Shown here one piece after another: positions 18,496 through 28,785 of a stretch of DNA of 64,000 bases (its first letter is position 1; each line of letters begins with the position of its first letter). Under the pieces are notes generated by a model. The model saw nothing but the letters and a program-made list of their open reading frames with translations. It made no database searches and was not told the DNA's origin. The position numbers and the translations under genes were made by a program. The DNA is taken from the NCBI RefSeq assembly GCF_030388665.1, contig NZ_CP128846.1, positions 3,636,001 through 3,700,000 of the forward strand. The letters are read 5' to 3'. The stretch comes from Streptomyces flavofungini (GTDB taxonomy: Bacteria > Actinomycetota > Actinomycetes > Streptomycetales > Streptomycetaceae).

Positions 18496-19431
18496 TCACC
18501 CCGACGCCCCTCCCGGCGCCGCGACCAGCTCCCGGACGCACCCCCGCAGCCACGCGTGCGCCGGGTCCGCGTCGTGCCGGGGGTGCCACGCCATGCCGAT
18601 GTTCAGCGGCGGCAGTTCGAGCGGGACGGGGAAGGTGACCAGGCCGAGGGGGTCCATCAGCGGGCGGGCCCAGGACATGCTCAGGCCGACCAGGTCGGTC
18701 CGCAGCAGGATGTAGAGGGCGGAGGGGTACGTGCCCACGTTGCCCACGACCCGGCGGCGCAGGCCGACCTCGGCCAGGGCGGTGTCGACCGGACCGGCCA
18801 TCCGGCCCTTCCGCGAGACGGTCAGATGGTCGGCGGCGGCGAACCGCCGCGCCGTCAACTCACCCCGCAACAAAGGGTGTCCGGGGCGTACGACCCCGAC
18901 CATCACATCGTCGAAGAGGGCTTCGACCCGCACCTCGGGCGCGACCGTGTCGATCACGCCGACCTCCAGATCGGCGACGCCCTCGCGCAGCAGCGGCACG
19001 TCCAGATGGCTCTCGGACAGGAAGCGCAGCCGTACCCCCGGCGCCTCCCGGGCCGCGCGGGCGAACAGGGCGGGCGCGTACGCGGCGGCGAGCGCGTCGT
19101 TGCCGACGAGGGTGAGCGTGCGCGACACGGCCCGCAGGTCCTGGGCGCCGGGCCCGGCGAACACCGCCCGCGCCCGCTCCAGGACCGCGCCGACCTCGGC
19201 CTGCACCGACAGGGCGTAGGGCGTCGGCACCATCTGGCGGCCCGCCCGCACCAGGACCGGATCGCCGAGCGCCTTGCGGACCCGGCCGAGCGTGCGGCTC
19301 ATCGCGGGCTCCGACAGGTGCAGCCGGCGGGCGGCGCCGCCCACGCTGCGCTCGTCGAGCAGCACGTCGAGGGCGAGCAGCAGGTTCAGGTCGAGCCCAG
19401 CGGCGTCGGCGGGGCGTTCCACTTGCGTCAC
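18496..19431 (-). CDS. LysR-family transcriptional regulator
   Basis: 311 residues from GTG 19431, chosen because AAGGGA lies 7-9 nt upstream; a TTG two codons earlier is the alternative. The winged HTH is at residues 12-75 (LNLLLALDVLLDERSVGGAA, then LHLSEPAMSRTLGRVRK). The substrate-binding domain follows (TLTLVGNDALAAAYAPAL, then DLEVGVIDTVAPEVRVE). It is divergent from the MFS gene over about 98 bp, so it probably controls that exporter. The NodD-like ending VRPGHPLLRGELTARRFAAAD places it in the PBP2 group that often responds to aromatic compounds. Ligand unknown. Confidence 0.92.
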   Translation of the reverse strand: MTQVERPADAAGLDLNLLLALDVLLDERSVGGAARRLHLSEPAMSRTLGRVRKALGDPVLVRAGRQMVPTPYALSVQAEVGAVLERARAVFAGPGAQDLRAVSRTLTLVGNDALAAAYAPALFARAAREAPGVRLRFLSESHLDVPLLREGVADLEVGVIDTVAPEVRVEALFDDVMVGVVRPGHPLLRGELTARRFAAADHLTVSRKGRMAGPVDTALAEVGLRRRVVGNVGTYPSALYILLRTDLVGLSMSWARPLMDPLGLVTFPVPLELPPLNIGMAWHPRHDADPAHAWLRGCVRELVAAPGGASG

Positions 19432-19529
19432 ACGCAATCATCCCTTGCAGAACTTGCACTGGAAAGCAGGTACTGGGCGAGCCTACGGTGGCCGTACATC
19501 CCACGCCACGACGCTCCCGAGGAGGAGCC

Positions 19530-21053
19530 ATGCCCTCCCCTGCCCAGGTGCCGGTCCCGGCACCGCGGCCCGCGACCGAACCGTCCGCAAGCGGCCCGTC
19601 CACGCCCGACCAGCCCACGTCGGACCAGCCCACGCCCGCCCCGTCGGCGGCCCCCGCGCCCCCCACCGCCCTCAAGCGGTCGACCCTGCTCGTCCTGTGC
19701 GCCTGCGTGACGGTCGCGCAGAGCATGGTCGCCGCCATCAACCTGCTGATCCCGCAGATCGGTTCGTCGGGGCTGCACCCGTCCGCGAGCGAGATCCTGT
19801 GGACCGTCGACGCGTACGTCATCGTGTTCGCGGGCCTGCTCATCCCGGCGGGCGCGCTCGGCGACAGGTACGGCCGCAAGGGCGCCCTGCTCGCCGGACT
19901 CGGACTGTTCGCGGCGGGCGCCACCGTCAGCGCGCTCTCCGTCTCCCCCGCCGTGCTCGTCGCCGGACGCGGCGTCTCCGGCGCGGGCGCGGCCCTGATC
20001 ATGCCCGCGACCATGTCGATCCTGATGCGCGTCGCACCGCCCGAGCAGCGGCCCCGCGCGCTGGCCTCCTGGACCCTCGCGATGGGCCTCGGCGGCTTCG
20101 CCGGGAACGCGTGCGGCGGCCTCATCGGCGAATACCTGTCCTGGCGCGCCCTGTTCTGGGTGATGGTGCCGCTCGGCGCGCTCCTCGCCCTCGCCGTGGC
20201 CCGCACCACCCCCCGCACCGACCACTCCCACGGCACCGCCGCAGCGCCCTCCCTGGATCCCCTCGGCACCCTCGTCCTGACCGCGGGCCTGGTCGCCGTT
20301 CTCTTCGGCGTCATCGAAAGCCCCCTGTACGGGTGGGGCGCGCCCCGCATCCTGTGCGCCTTCGCCGTCGGGGCGCTCCTGCTCACGGCGTTCACCGCGC
20401 ACGCCCTGCGCTCCCGCGCCCCGCTGTTCGACCCGCGTGTCTTCCGCTCCGCCCGGCTGAGCGCGGCGACCCTCGGCTCGGCGCTCGCCTTCTTCGGCCT
20501 GTTCGCCCTCTTCTACGTCAACTCCCAGTACCTGCAGTACGTGAAGGGGTACGGGGCCGCGCGCGCCGGTTTCGCCATCGTGCCGCTGACCGTCGGCATG
20601 GCCCTGGTGCCCCGGCTCGCGGCACGCTGGGCCGCCTCGCCCCGTCCGGTGGTCGGCACCGGGCTCCTCCTGATCGGCGCGGGCCTGCTCGGCGTCTCCA
20701 CGGCGAACGCGGGCACGCCCTACGCGGCGTACGCCTGCTGGCTGCTCCTCATCTCGGGCGGCACCGGCCTGTGCATGCCCGCCCTGACCATCGGCGTCGT
20801 CACCTCGCTCCCGCCGCACCAGGCGGGCCTCGGCTCCGGACTCGGCACCTCCGCCCGCGAGGTCGGCGCGGCCCTCGGCGTGGCCGTCTCCGGCACGCTC
20901 CTCGCCGCCCACACCGGCACCGGACACCCGGGCGGCGCCGCGGACTTCACCTCCGGGATGGCGGCGGCGCTGCGCGTCGTCGGCACCGTGGTGATCGTCG
21001 GGGCGGCCGTGGTGGCGGCGGGCCTCGGCCCGCGGCGGGCGTCCGAGCGGTGA
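19530..21053 (+). CDS. MFS drug-efflux transporter, DHA2 (14-helix) type
   Basis: 507 residues. ATG 19530 with GGAGGA 3-4 nt upstream. A 45-residue Pro/Ala-rich cytosolic tail precedes helix 1. The MFS motif A is GALGDRYGRKGALLAGLG. The drug/H+ antiporter motif C-type segment is GLGGFAGNACGGLIGEYLSWRALF (read in parts), typical of the EmrB/QacA family. About fourteen hydrophobic segments follow. It probably exports a toxic compound using the proton gradient. Regulated by the divergent LysR gene by position. Substrate unknown. Confidence 0.93.
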   Translation: MPSPAQVPVPAPRPATEPSASGPSTPDQPTSDQPTPAPSAAPAPPTALKRSTLLVLCACVTVAQSMVAAINLLIPQIGSSGLHPSASEILWTVDAYVIVFAGLLIPAGALGDRYGRKGALLAGLGLFAAGATVSALSVSPAVLVAGRGVSGAGAALIMPATMSILMRVAPPEQRPRALASWTLAMGLGGFAGNACGGLIGEYLSWRALFWVMVPLGALLALAVARTTPRTDHSHGTAAAPSLDPLGTLVLTAGLVAVLFGVIESPLYGWGAPRILCAFAVGALLLTAFTAHALRSRAPLFDPRVFRSARLSAATLGSALAFFGLFALFYVNSQYLQYVKGYGAARAGFAIVPLTVGMALVPRLAARWAASPRPVVGTGLLLIGAGLLGVSTANAGTPYAAYACWLLLISGGTGLCMPALTIGVVTSLPPHQAGLGSGLGTSAREVGAALGVAVSGTLLAAHTGTGHPGGAADFTSGMAAALRVVGTVVIVGAAVVAAGLGPRRASER

Positions 21054-21058
21054 CGTGG

Positions 21059-21079
21059 CGCGGCCCGCGCCGGGCCGCG
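21059..21079. terminator. Bidirectional hairpin between MFS gene and next
   Basis: CGCGGCCCG-CGC-CGGGCCGCG, a 9-bp stem 6 nt after the MFS stop and 15 nt before the end of the convergent gene. Confidence 0.55.
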
Positions 21080-21093
21080 GGCCATGGCGCCGC

Positions 21094-21894
21094 TCAGTGC
21101 GTGTCGGGGTCCGCGCAGTAGGCGAGCGGCGGGCAGAACCACGCCAACGCCGTTGCCAGGAGCTCCCGTTCGTCCTTCCTGCCGTCCGCGTCGGCGCCGT
21201 ACGCCGTGAGGGCGTACAGCTTGCCGTCGCTCGCCTCGAAGCGGTGGTCGACCACGTGCCAGGTGCCGATGTCCGGCTCGTCGGAGATCCGGTCGATGAC
21301 GTAGCTGAGGCGGGCGGCGGGGCCGGTGGCGTTCGTCGGGCGGGTCAGGGAGAGCTGTGTGAAGCCGCTGGACTTCGACACCTTCGTGTCGTCGAGGAAG
21401 GCCCGCAGCGAGGCGTACGGCGTCGGCTCGCTCACCTCGTACAGCTGGAGCCGCCGGGTGCTGTCGGGGCTGCGGTAGTTGAGGATCGCGACGCCGTTCA
21501 GGCCCTCGGTGCGGGCGCGGATCCAGCCGCGCGGTACGGCGAGGCGGTAGCCGTCCTGCGGGTCGACGACCTTCTCGTAGGAGGGCGGCGGGCCGCCCGT
21601 CGGGGGCGGTGGCGCGGTGTCCCCCTCGCCCGCGCCCTCGCCCGCGCCCGTCCCCGCCTCGGCGCCGGGGCCCTGCGCGGGCTGCTGGTCCGTCAGGTGC
21701 ACCGTCGGCTCCGGCTCGTCCTTCCAGCCCAGCGCCCAGGTGCCGAAGGCGAGCCCGCACGCCGCGAGCACCGCGACCACGCCGCGCAGGGCGCCCCGTT
21801 GCCGCGCCACGTCCCGCTCGTGGAGCGCCGCGATCTCCCGCTCCCGCTCCCGGCCGACCCACTCCTGCCGGTCCCTGTCGTAGCTCCGCACCAC
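21094..21894 (-). CDS. Single-pass membrane protein with extracytoplasmic sensor-like domain
   Basis: 266 residues, GTG start. Residues 1-36 are cytosolic and highly charged (REREREIAALHERDVARQR). One TM helix at 38-56 is followed by a Gly/Ala/Pro linker (GAEAGTGAGEGAGEGD) and an outside domain from about 105: DGYRLAVPRGWIRARTEG, LNGVAILNYRSPDSTRRLQLYEVSEPTPYASLRAF. That 'PxGW...Y..' pattern occurs in secreted C-terminal domains of actinobacterial serine/threonine kinases and related anchors. No enzyme motif is visible. The two genes after it (21926, 22335) are on the same strand and upstream in transcription, so it may be the last gene of that unit. Confidence 0.82.
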   Translation of the reverse strand: MVRSYDRDRQEWVGREREREIAALHERDVARQRGALRGVVAVLAACGLAFGTWALGWKDEPEPTVHLTDQQPAQGPGAEAGTGAGEGAGEGDTAPPPPTGGPPPSYEKVVDPQDGYRLAVPRGWIRARTEGLNGVAILNYRSPDSTRRLQLYEVSEPTPYASLRAFLDDTKVSKSSGFTQLSLTRPTNATGPAARLSYVIDRISDEPDIGTWHVVDHRFEASDGKLYALTAYGADADGRKDERELLATALAWFCPPLAYCADPDTH

Positions 21895-21925
21895 CGGCCG
21901 CCGCTCCTTCCCCGCGCGTTCGCGG

Positions 21926-22306
21926 TCAGCCGAGGACCGGGACGAGGGCCTGGAGGACGGCCGTCACCGCGGCGGCCGTAGCCGTGGCGGGCGCGTAGTC
22001 GGCGAGGCAGTCGCGCAGCCGGGCCAGGGGCCCGCTCGCGCCGCGTCCGTTCCTTGCGATCTCGCCCTCGACCTCGGTCAGCGCGGCCACGACCTCCTCG
22101 TCCTCGGGCGACTGCGTGCCGTCGCCCAGCTCGCGGCGCAGCTCGCGGACGGTGGTGAGGAGGCGGCTGTGGGCCTGGTCGGCGACCACCGTCGTGTAGT
22201 TGGTGGAATCGGCCTTGCCGTGGGAGCCGAAGGCCTGGGAGCCGCCGTTGATCGCGTGGATGGTGACGTGCGCTCCGCCGCCGCTCTGGGACTGTTCGTC
22301 GCTCAT
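21926..22306 (-). CDS. Small protein with N-terminal Gly-rich motif, unknown function
   Basis: 126 residues. ATG 22306 with AAAGGA 6 nt upstream. Residues 12-36 hold HVTIHAINGGSQAFGSHGKA, a beta-type Gly-rich motif. The middle is helical (SRLLTTVRELRRELGDG), and the C-terminus is Ala/Val-rich and hydrophobic (TATAAAVTAVLQALVPVLG). The tail of the neighbouring 692-residue protein carries a matching motif ([12 protein letters not shown]). The stretch between motif and helix resembles the small adaptor-like proteins seen in actinobacterial conflict or signalling operons, but I do not recognise the family. No catalytic motif. Confidence 0.8.
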   Translation of the reverse strand: MSDEQSQSGGGAHVTIHAINGGSQAFGSHGKADSTNYTTVVADQAHSRLLTTVRELRRELGDGTQSPEDEEVVAALTEVEGEIARNGRGASGPLARLRDCLADYAPATATAAAVTAVLQALVPVLG

Positions 22307-22334
22307 GGGTGGTCCTTTCATGGGTGGTCCGCGC

Positions 22335-24413
22335 TCACGCGGTGGTCTTCTCCGTGTGCGTGGCCTGGCCGTGCGTGCCGGTGGCGAGGGCGCCGCCGGA
22401 CATCTCCTTGATGTAGACCCCGCTGTTGTTGATCTGCGTGATGTGCTGCTCCAGGCGGTCCGTGCGGTAGCCGCCGACGCGCAGTGCGTCGCGCACGCCC
22501 TCGCCGATGCGGTCCTGGAGGGTGCGGGTGTAGCGGGCGACGTCCATCTCCTGGAACAGCGAGAGGCTGTCGGTGGCGGCGAGTTGGCGCAGGGAGACGG
22601 CGGGGGCGTCGGGGGCGCGGCCGGTGTCCGGCCCGAGGAGGCGGGACGCGGTGGCGCGCAGGAGCCGGGTGAGGCGCAGGACGAACGGGGCGTGCCGCTG
22701 CCCCTTGCCGCAGGCGTCCCCCCGCCCCTTGCCGTACGCGCTCCGCGCCCCCTCCGGCTCGTCGCCCGCCCCGTCGCCCGGCTCGTCGCTCACGGGCATG
22801 GTCAGCCACAGCCGCACGGCCGTGCCGAGCGACGGGAGCCAGCGCAGGGCCGTGATGCCGAGGCCGACGGACAGCGCGGGCGCGGCCACGCAGGCGCGCA
22901 GGGCGTCGCGCACCGGGCCGTCCGGTTCGCTCGCCACCAGCGCGTCGACGCGGCGGAACTCGGGCGCGACGGGACCGAGGACGTGCGGCACGACCTCAAG
23001 GACGAGCATGCCGCCCTGGGTGTGCACCCGGACCAGGAGCGAGACGACGACCTGCTCGTTCCAGGCGCCGACGCGGATGCGCAGGAAGTGCCGCCGGGCC
23101 TCGCCGCCCTCGCCCGCCGCCTCGGCGATGTGGCGCTCGACCTGCTCGTCGTCGTACACGACGGCCGTCTTCGTACCGTCGCCCGTGTACAGCTCCTCGT
23201 CCCGCCCGGGGCCCGCGGGCAGGTACACGAACTCCTCGATCTCCAGCTGCCGCAGCCGGTCCCTGCTGGTGTCGGCGGCCGACCTGCGCAGGGACCGCAA
23301 CCGGGGCCCGATCATCGCGATGACGTCCTGCGCGGTGAGCGCGCCGGGGGCGCCCTGCCGGGGCACGGCGCCGTTCGGGACCGCGCCGTTCGGGACCGCG
23401 CCGTTCGGGCCGGCGGCGGAGTCGGCCGCCCGGGTGTCGTCGGGCTTGAGCTCCAGGACGACCGACCAGGGCTTGCGGGGCGTTCCGGCGCCGACGAAGG
23501 GGCGGTTGACGTCGTAGAGGGTGAGGGAGGCGTCCTGCTCGCGGCGGACGCACGCCTCGATGCGGCCGTACCAGGCGGGCAGGCGCGGCTGCGGGGTCTC
23601 GGCGAAGGTCTGCCGGGCGAGCTGTCCGCGCAGCGTCCGGGTGCGCAGGAACTGGTGGCGCCAGACCACGGCCGCGATGAGCAGCGGGAAGATCACGGGG
23701 TACGGCGATTCGGTGATCCGGGCGCACGCGGCGATGCCGTACGCCAGCCCGCACGACCAGGCCGTGAACGTCACCAGCCACCCGAAGCGGCGGCGCAGCC
23801 AGACCAGCGGCGCGGGCAGCGGCACCGGCCGCAGCGGCTCCCCCACCCCCGTGTCGCGGCCCGCGACGACGCGCCCGCACCACAGCAGCAGGACGACGAC
23901 GGCGTACGCGAGGGCCCAGCCGCCCGGCACCATGCCGCCGAGGGCGGCGCCGCCCGGCTCCGACTCGGCGGCGCCCGCCGCGTCCGTGCCGAACGGCAGC
24001 CAGGCGATGTCGCCCGCGGAGAGCCCGGAGTCGCCGCCCGAGCGGTCCGACGCCGCGTCCCAGAGCATGACGGCGTCCGTGGCCAGGAACGCGACCCAGA
24101 CCCCGAGCAGCAGCAGCGCGGTGCGCAGATCGTCGCGCCTGGCCCGCACGGCGTGCGCGAGCACCGGCAGCACGTCCGCGCCGAGCGGCGGCGCGACCGG
24201 GCGCTCGGCGTGCCCGACCAGCTCCTCGACGACGCGTCTGCGGAACGCGGCGTTGACGTGGGCGCCCGCGCAGAGCAGCCGGGTGGCCTCGGTGTGCGCG
24301 TAGGAGCGGCGGGGCCTGCGGTGGGAGTGGCGCGGCGGGCGGTGGGCGGGGTCCGGCCGGGGCCCCGGCTCGGGCGTCTGCTCGGGCCCCTGTCGGGGCG
24401 GCTCGGCTCGCAT
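22335..24413 (-). CDS. Large membrane-anchored protein of unknown function
   Basis: 692 residues from ATG 24413. The N-terminal 40 residues are Pro/Arg-rich. Hydrophobic helices lie near 82-100, 145-165, 208-225 and 228-245. A large soluble part follows: [50 protein letters not shown], then [20 protein letters not shown]. Three copies of the pentapeptide PNGAV stand in a row near residue 340 (plus 23369-23410). The C-terminus ends in [18 protein letters not shown] and [15 protein letters not shown], echoing the motif of the next gene. 28 bp separate the two genes, so they are one operon. I do not recognise a named domain. Start choice is uncertain because no good ribosome site is seen. Confidence 0.8.
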   Translation of the reverse strand: MRAEPPRQGPEQTPEPGPRPDPAHRPPRHSHRRPRRSYAHTEATRLLCAGAHVNAAFRRRVVEELVGHAERPVAPPLGADVLPVLAHAVRARRDDLRTALLLLGVWVAFLATDAVMLWDAASDRSGGDSGLSAGDIAWLPFGTDAAGAAESEPGGAALGGMVPGGWALAYAVVVLLLWCGRVVAGRDTGVGEPLRPVPLPAPLVWLRRRFGWLVTFTAWSCGLAYGIAACARITESPYPVIFPLLIAAVVWRHQFLRTRTLRGQLARQTFAETPQPRLPAWYGRIEACVRREQDASLTLYDVNRPFVGAGTPRKPWSVVLELKPDDTRAADSAAGPNGAVPNGAVPNGAVPRQGAPGALTAQDVIAMIGPRLRSLRRSAADTSRDRLRQLEIEEFVYLPAGPGRDEELYTGDGTKTAVVYDDEQVERHIAEAAGEGGEARRHFLRIRVGAWNEQVVVSLLVRVHTQGGMLVLEVVPHVLGPVAPEFRRVDALVASEPDGPVRDALRACVAAPALSVGLGITALRWLPSLGTAVRLWLTMPVSDEPGDGAGDEPEGARSAYGKGRGDACGKGQRHAPFVLRLTRLLRATASRLLGPDTGRAPDAPAVSLRQLAATDSLSLFQEMDVARYTRTLQDRIGEGVRDALRVGGYRTDRLEQHITQINNSGVYIKEMSGGALATGTHGQATHTEKTTA

Positions 24414-24548
24414 GCCGCGCAAAGGTAATGGAGCCGGTGGCAGGCGTCCGGCGAATGGACAGATGTCCCCCGAAAGAAGACACGATGGCCGAAAAGCCCC
24501 CGGTGGCCGCGGGTGCGCGGCTGCCGGGGGCTTTCGGTCAGGCGTGGT

Positions 24549-25731
<1,183 letters not shown>

Positions 25732-25799
25732 TCAGGTTATCGCGCCCTTGCCGTCCTGGTACGCCGGGTGGGTGTGGCCCGGCCCACAAGGCCGCGCGG

Positions 25800-25837
25800 G
25801 GCGGCCGCCACCCCGGAGAGGAGACGTGGCGGCCGCC
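25800..25837. terminator. Strong 12-bp hairpin in the mdh/DUF2690 gap
   Basis: GGCGGCCGCCAC (25800-25811) and GTGGCGGCCGCC (25826-25837) pair perfectly around a 14-nt loop. It lies about 150 nt past the DUF2690 gene and upstream of mdh, so it probably isolates mdh from read-through. The rest of this 372-bp gap shows no gene. Confidence 0.6.
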
Positions 25838-25983
25838 GTGGGGGGTGTGACCACTCCCGTGGGGGTACGGTGCGTCTGCCCTCCGGGGGGCGGGGCATTC
25901 CTGGTTCACGCCGGTTGTTTCGACCGCGCCTGGGCCACGGGCGGCCGTTTGGCGTCCGTCCCCCCGCCCACGCGCCCCGGGGG

Positions 25984-27237
25984 CTACTTCGTGCAGGTCG
26001 TCCCGCCTGCCTTCAGCGTCGCGCACGCCTTCGCCGCCGCCGCGTTCTTCACGGCCACCATGGGTGTGTACGCGTCCAGGTCCGCGTTCACGGTCCCGCT
26101 CTGGCGCGCCGCCGAGCCGGATCCGGTGATCGTTACCTTGTCCCCGGGCGCCGCCTGGGTGATCCGTGCCCACGCGGCCCCGCACGTCTTGCTGTACCGC
26201 ACCTCGACGAGCGTCTTCGTCCCGACGGTCACCCGCGACGTGGTCCGGGCGAACTCGCCGCCGCACCCCATGTTCTCGGGGTCCTTGCCCGTGCAGTCGG
26301 CCCCGCTGCACTCGACCCCGGCGGGCAGGTCGGCCGTGGACTTCGTCGGCGCCGTGGAAGGCCCTGCCTTGCCGTCACCGTCGTCGTCCTTGCCGACGCC
26401 CGTGAGGAACACCGCCGCCGCGATGACGACGAGCGCCCCCACGATTCCCGCGAGGAACATCGCCAGCTTCCGCTTGCGCCGCTGTCCGTCGGGCGACTTC
26501 CCGTCGGCGCCGGGCCCGGCCACGGACCCCGGCCCGCCGCCCGCGTACACGGGCGGGACCGAGGACGTGGCGGCCACGGACCCGGGCGGCGCCGACGCCT
26601 CGTACGAACGCGACGAAGGCGTGGCCGGCGCCTGGGCGGAGGCCGAAGCCGAAGCGGCCCCCGCGCCGGCCCCGGAGCGGGAACCACCGGACCCGGTGGC
26701 GGGCGCGACCGGCGCCTGCGCCCCGTAGCGCACGCCCTCCGGCTCCCGCGCCACGGGCGGCACCGTCGGCGACACCCCGGCGGGCCCGGCCACGCCGGTC
26801 ACGGCCCCGACGCCCCCGCGCGCCTTGCCCGAGCCCCCGCTCTCCTTCGGCGCCCGGGGCGACTTGGCGCCCTTGGAGCTGACCGGCGGGTTCGACGCCA
26901 GTTCGCCGAGCGCGGCGCGCGCCTGCGAGATACGGATGGCCTGCATCGTCATGTCGTGCCGCATCTCGGAGCGGCTCCAGGCGCGCTCCGCGAGCTCCCA
27001 CATGGTGATGAGGTGCACCGGCGGCGTGCCGGTGACTTCGGCGAGCGCGACGATCGCGCCCTTGGGGGCGAGCAGCCGCCCGTTCAGATAGCGCTCCCAC
27101 GACGTCTTGCTGTAGCCGGTCCGGTCGGACACCGCTGCGATGCTGAGACCGCTGCGGTCGACCAGCCTGCGCAGCTGGTTCGCGAACTCCCTGACCTGCG
27201 GGTCGAGCTCATCCGGTAGCGCCTTCCAACGAGGCAT
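25984..27237 (-). CDS. XRE HTH - transmembrane - DUF2690 protein
   Basis: 417 residues from ATG 27237 (AGGGGGAG upstream). Residues 10-80 are a cytosolic HTH (LVDRSGLSIAAVSDRTGYSK, then RYLNGRLLAPKGAIVALAEV). A 150-residue Ala/Ser/Gly/Pro linker follows, then one TM helix (258-280) after the stop-transfer RRKRK. The outside DUF2690 domain has four Cys (ECSGADCTGK, MGCGGEF, YSKTCGAAW). The layout suggests a membrane-tethered regulator whose secreted domain senses something outside. DUF2690 is frequent in Streptomyces and has no proven ligand. Confidence 0.92.
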   Translation of the reverse strand: MPRWKALPDELDPQVREFANQLRRLVDRSGLSIAAVSDRTGYSKTSWERYLNGRLLAPKGAIVALAEVTGTPPVHLITMWELAERAWSRSEMRHDMTMQAIRISQARAALGELASNPPVSSKGAKSPRAPKESGGSGKARGGVGAVTGVAGPAGVSPTVPPVAREPEGVRYGAQAPVAPATGSGGSRSGAGAGAASASASAQAPATPSSRSYEASAPPGSVAATSSVPPVYAGGGPGSVAGPGADGKSPDGQRRKRKLAMFLAGIVGALVVIAAAVFLTGVGKDDDGDGKAGPSTAPTKSTADLPAGVECSGADCTGKDPENMGCGGEFARTTSRVTVGTKTLVEVRYSKTCGAAWARITQAAPGDKVTITGSGSAARQSGTVNADLDAYTPMVAVKNAAAAKACATLKAGGTTCTK

Positions 27238-27372
27238 TGCTCCCCCTATTCCCCCCGTACGTGCCTGAACTGCCCCCGCGCGTGCTGCCGCTGTCCCGGA
27301 CCCCCGGCGCACCGCGCACGGTCCGCTCGCCCCGGTCCTGAACTACCCAGAGGGATGCGCGGAGCCGGGATG

Positions 27373-27567
27373 TCAGTTCCCTGAATGGGAGCGCACGGGA
27401 GCATATGGGACAGAGTGTGCCCCGTCGCACGCCCCCGGTCCACGGCCCAGTGTCCCACCGTCGCCCCACTCCACGATGCGGAACCCCAGCTCCCGGGCCA
27501 GGACGTCCCGGAACCATCCTGAATGCGTTGGTTGGCCCTTTTGCGAGGTACTTCGGTGCCGAAGCAT
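27373..27567 (-). CDS. Possible small protein of unknown function
   Basis: 64 codons, ATG 27567. The product is less Ala/Gly-biased than the shadow frames nearby: it has HSGWFRDVLARELGFRIVEW, with a plausible amphipathic helix, and ends VRSHSGN. It lies 135 bp upstream of the DUF2690 gene on the same strand. The first codons contain a CTTCGG-TG-CCGAAG dyad (27551-27564). No clear ribosome-binding site. Could also be a leader region; low confidence. Confidence 0.3.
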   Translation of the reverse strand: MLRHRSTSQKGQPTHSGWFRDVLARELGFRIVEWGDGGTLGRGPGACDGAHSVPYAPVRSHSGN

Positions 27568-27599
27568 CGAGCACGGCAGCGCTGCGCCTCAGCAGCCGG

Positions 27600-28040
27600 A
27601 CACCGTGATCGAACCACCTGAACCGCCAGTTCCGCCAGTTCCACCAGAGTGGAACCACCCTGCACCACCGCACCACCGAGCGCATTCACACCACCACACC
27701 ACCAAGCTCGCCCGCACCACCGACCGCGCCCGCACCCGCGCCCGCACCGGCTCCTCGCCGCCGCCGTCGCCGCACCCCCAGCGCGACCCGGTTCGACCGA
27801 CTGACGGCGGCGGCGCCCGGTGCGGTTCCTTCCGCGTCCTTCCGCGTCCTTCCGCGCGAGCCCTACTGTCCGTTTCGCCCTTTCCGGCGGGTGCCGTCTC
27901 GCATCCGTAGCGGGCCCGGAACAGCGTTGCGGAATGGTCACTTCCGTGCCACAGGGGCAAGGCTTCCCTTGCTGCGGGGATGGCGCGTCCATGACGCTTA
28001 AGGCGCACCGCGAGCCCCCGGGCTCGCACCGCGGAACGGC
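27600..28040. other. Gene-free stretch with CCACC-rich low complexity
   Basis: 27603-27725 is a run of CACCAC/CCGCACCAC units. Beyond it I see no credible gene up to the terminator at 28041, nor between that terminator and 28255. Open frames here are low-complexity and lack ribosome-binding sites. Confidence 0.5.
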
Positions 28041-28076
28041 GGCGCCCGTCCTCCCACGGGGGAGAGGACGGGCGCC
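28041..28076 (-). terminator. 13-bp terminator hairpin
   Basis: GGCGCCCGTCCTC (28041-28053) pairs perfectly with GAGGACGGGCGCC (28064-28076). About 180 nt past the peptidoglycan-binding gene on the minus strand. No T-tract. Confidence 0.7.
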
Positions 28077-28255
28077 GTCTCACGTTCGCCACCTGCGCGT
28101 TCGGGCGCGCCTCGACAGGAAGGCGCGCCCTGGAGGCCGGTCTCGCCGAAGAGCAGGAGCACCCGGGCCGCCCTCGACCGAAGCCCTCCGAGCGCCGTCA
28201 GCGCGTGGCCCGATACCGTCGGGTAGGTTCACGCCCGCGCGCCGGGTGCGCCCCC

Positions 28256-28681
28256 TCACTTCCGCAACTCGCCCCACGTCTCCGGCCTGACGATCCCGTC
28301 GCTCACCAGACCCCGCTCCCACTGGAAGCGCCGCACCGCCGCCTTCGTGCTGTCGCCGTACACGCCGTCCGGCGCCCCCTCGCCGAAGCCGTGCCGCCGC
28401 AGCAGACACTGGACCTCGACCACCGCCCAGCCGCCGTCGCCCCGGTCGAGGATCGCGTCCCGGGTCCTGCTGTGCCCGGCGTACCGCACCCCGCCCTCGC
28501 GGCCGTCCTCGCACCCGTACCCGCGCCCCTTCTCGTAGGCGTACGCGCTGCTCACCTCGCCGTCGGCGCCCTCCCAGGCCCGGCCCGCGAGCAGGCCGCC
28601 CGCGAAGGCCGCGGCCACGGCGGTGTCAGCGGCCGGCGCGTCCCCGCAGGTCGGCGCGGGGGACAACCCAACTCGTCCCAC
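28256..28681 (-). CDS. Peptidoglycan-binding domain protein, small
   Basis: 141 residues. The C-terminal 65 residues are a PG_binding_1 fold: AVVEVQCLLRRHGFGEG, PDGVYGDSTKAAVRRFQWE, GLVSDGIVRPETWGELRK. The N-terminal half holds an Ala-rich stretch (TAVAAAFAGGLLAG) that is too weak for a normal signal peptide, and Tyr/Cys-containing sequence (AYAYEKGRGYGCEDGREGG). GTG 28681 lacks a good ribosome site; an internal GTG before AAAFAGG is possible. Either the true N-terminus is shorter or the export signal is degraded. It binds cell wall if exported. Confidence 0.75.
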   Translation of the reverse strand: MGRVGLSPAPTCGDAPAADTAVAAAFAGGLLAGRAWEGADGEVSSAYAYEKGRGYGCEDGREGGVRYAGHSRTRDAILDRGDGGWAVVEVQCLLRRHGFGEGAPDGVYGDSTKAAVRRFQWERGLVSDGIVRPETWGELRK

Positions 28682-28785
28682 CGGCCTGGAAGTTGACCGG
28701 TTCGGATCGGCAGAGTCGGTACCGCACGACAGCCGGTGCGGGCCTCCCGGACCGGCGGCCGGACCACAGCAACGGGGAGTTCAGA

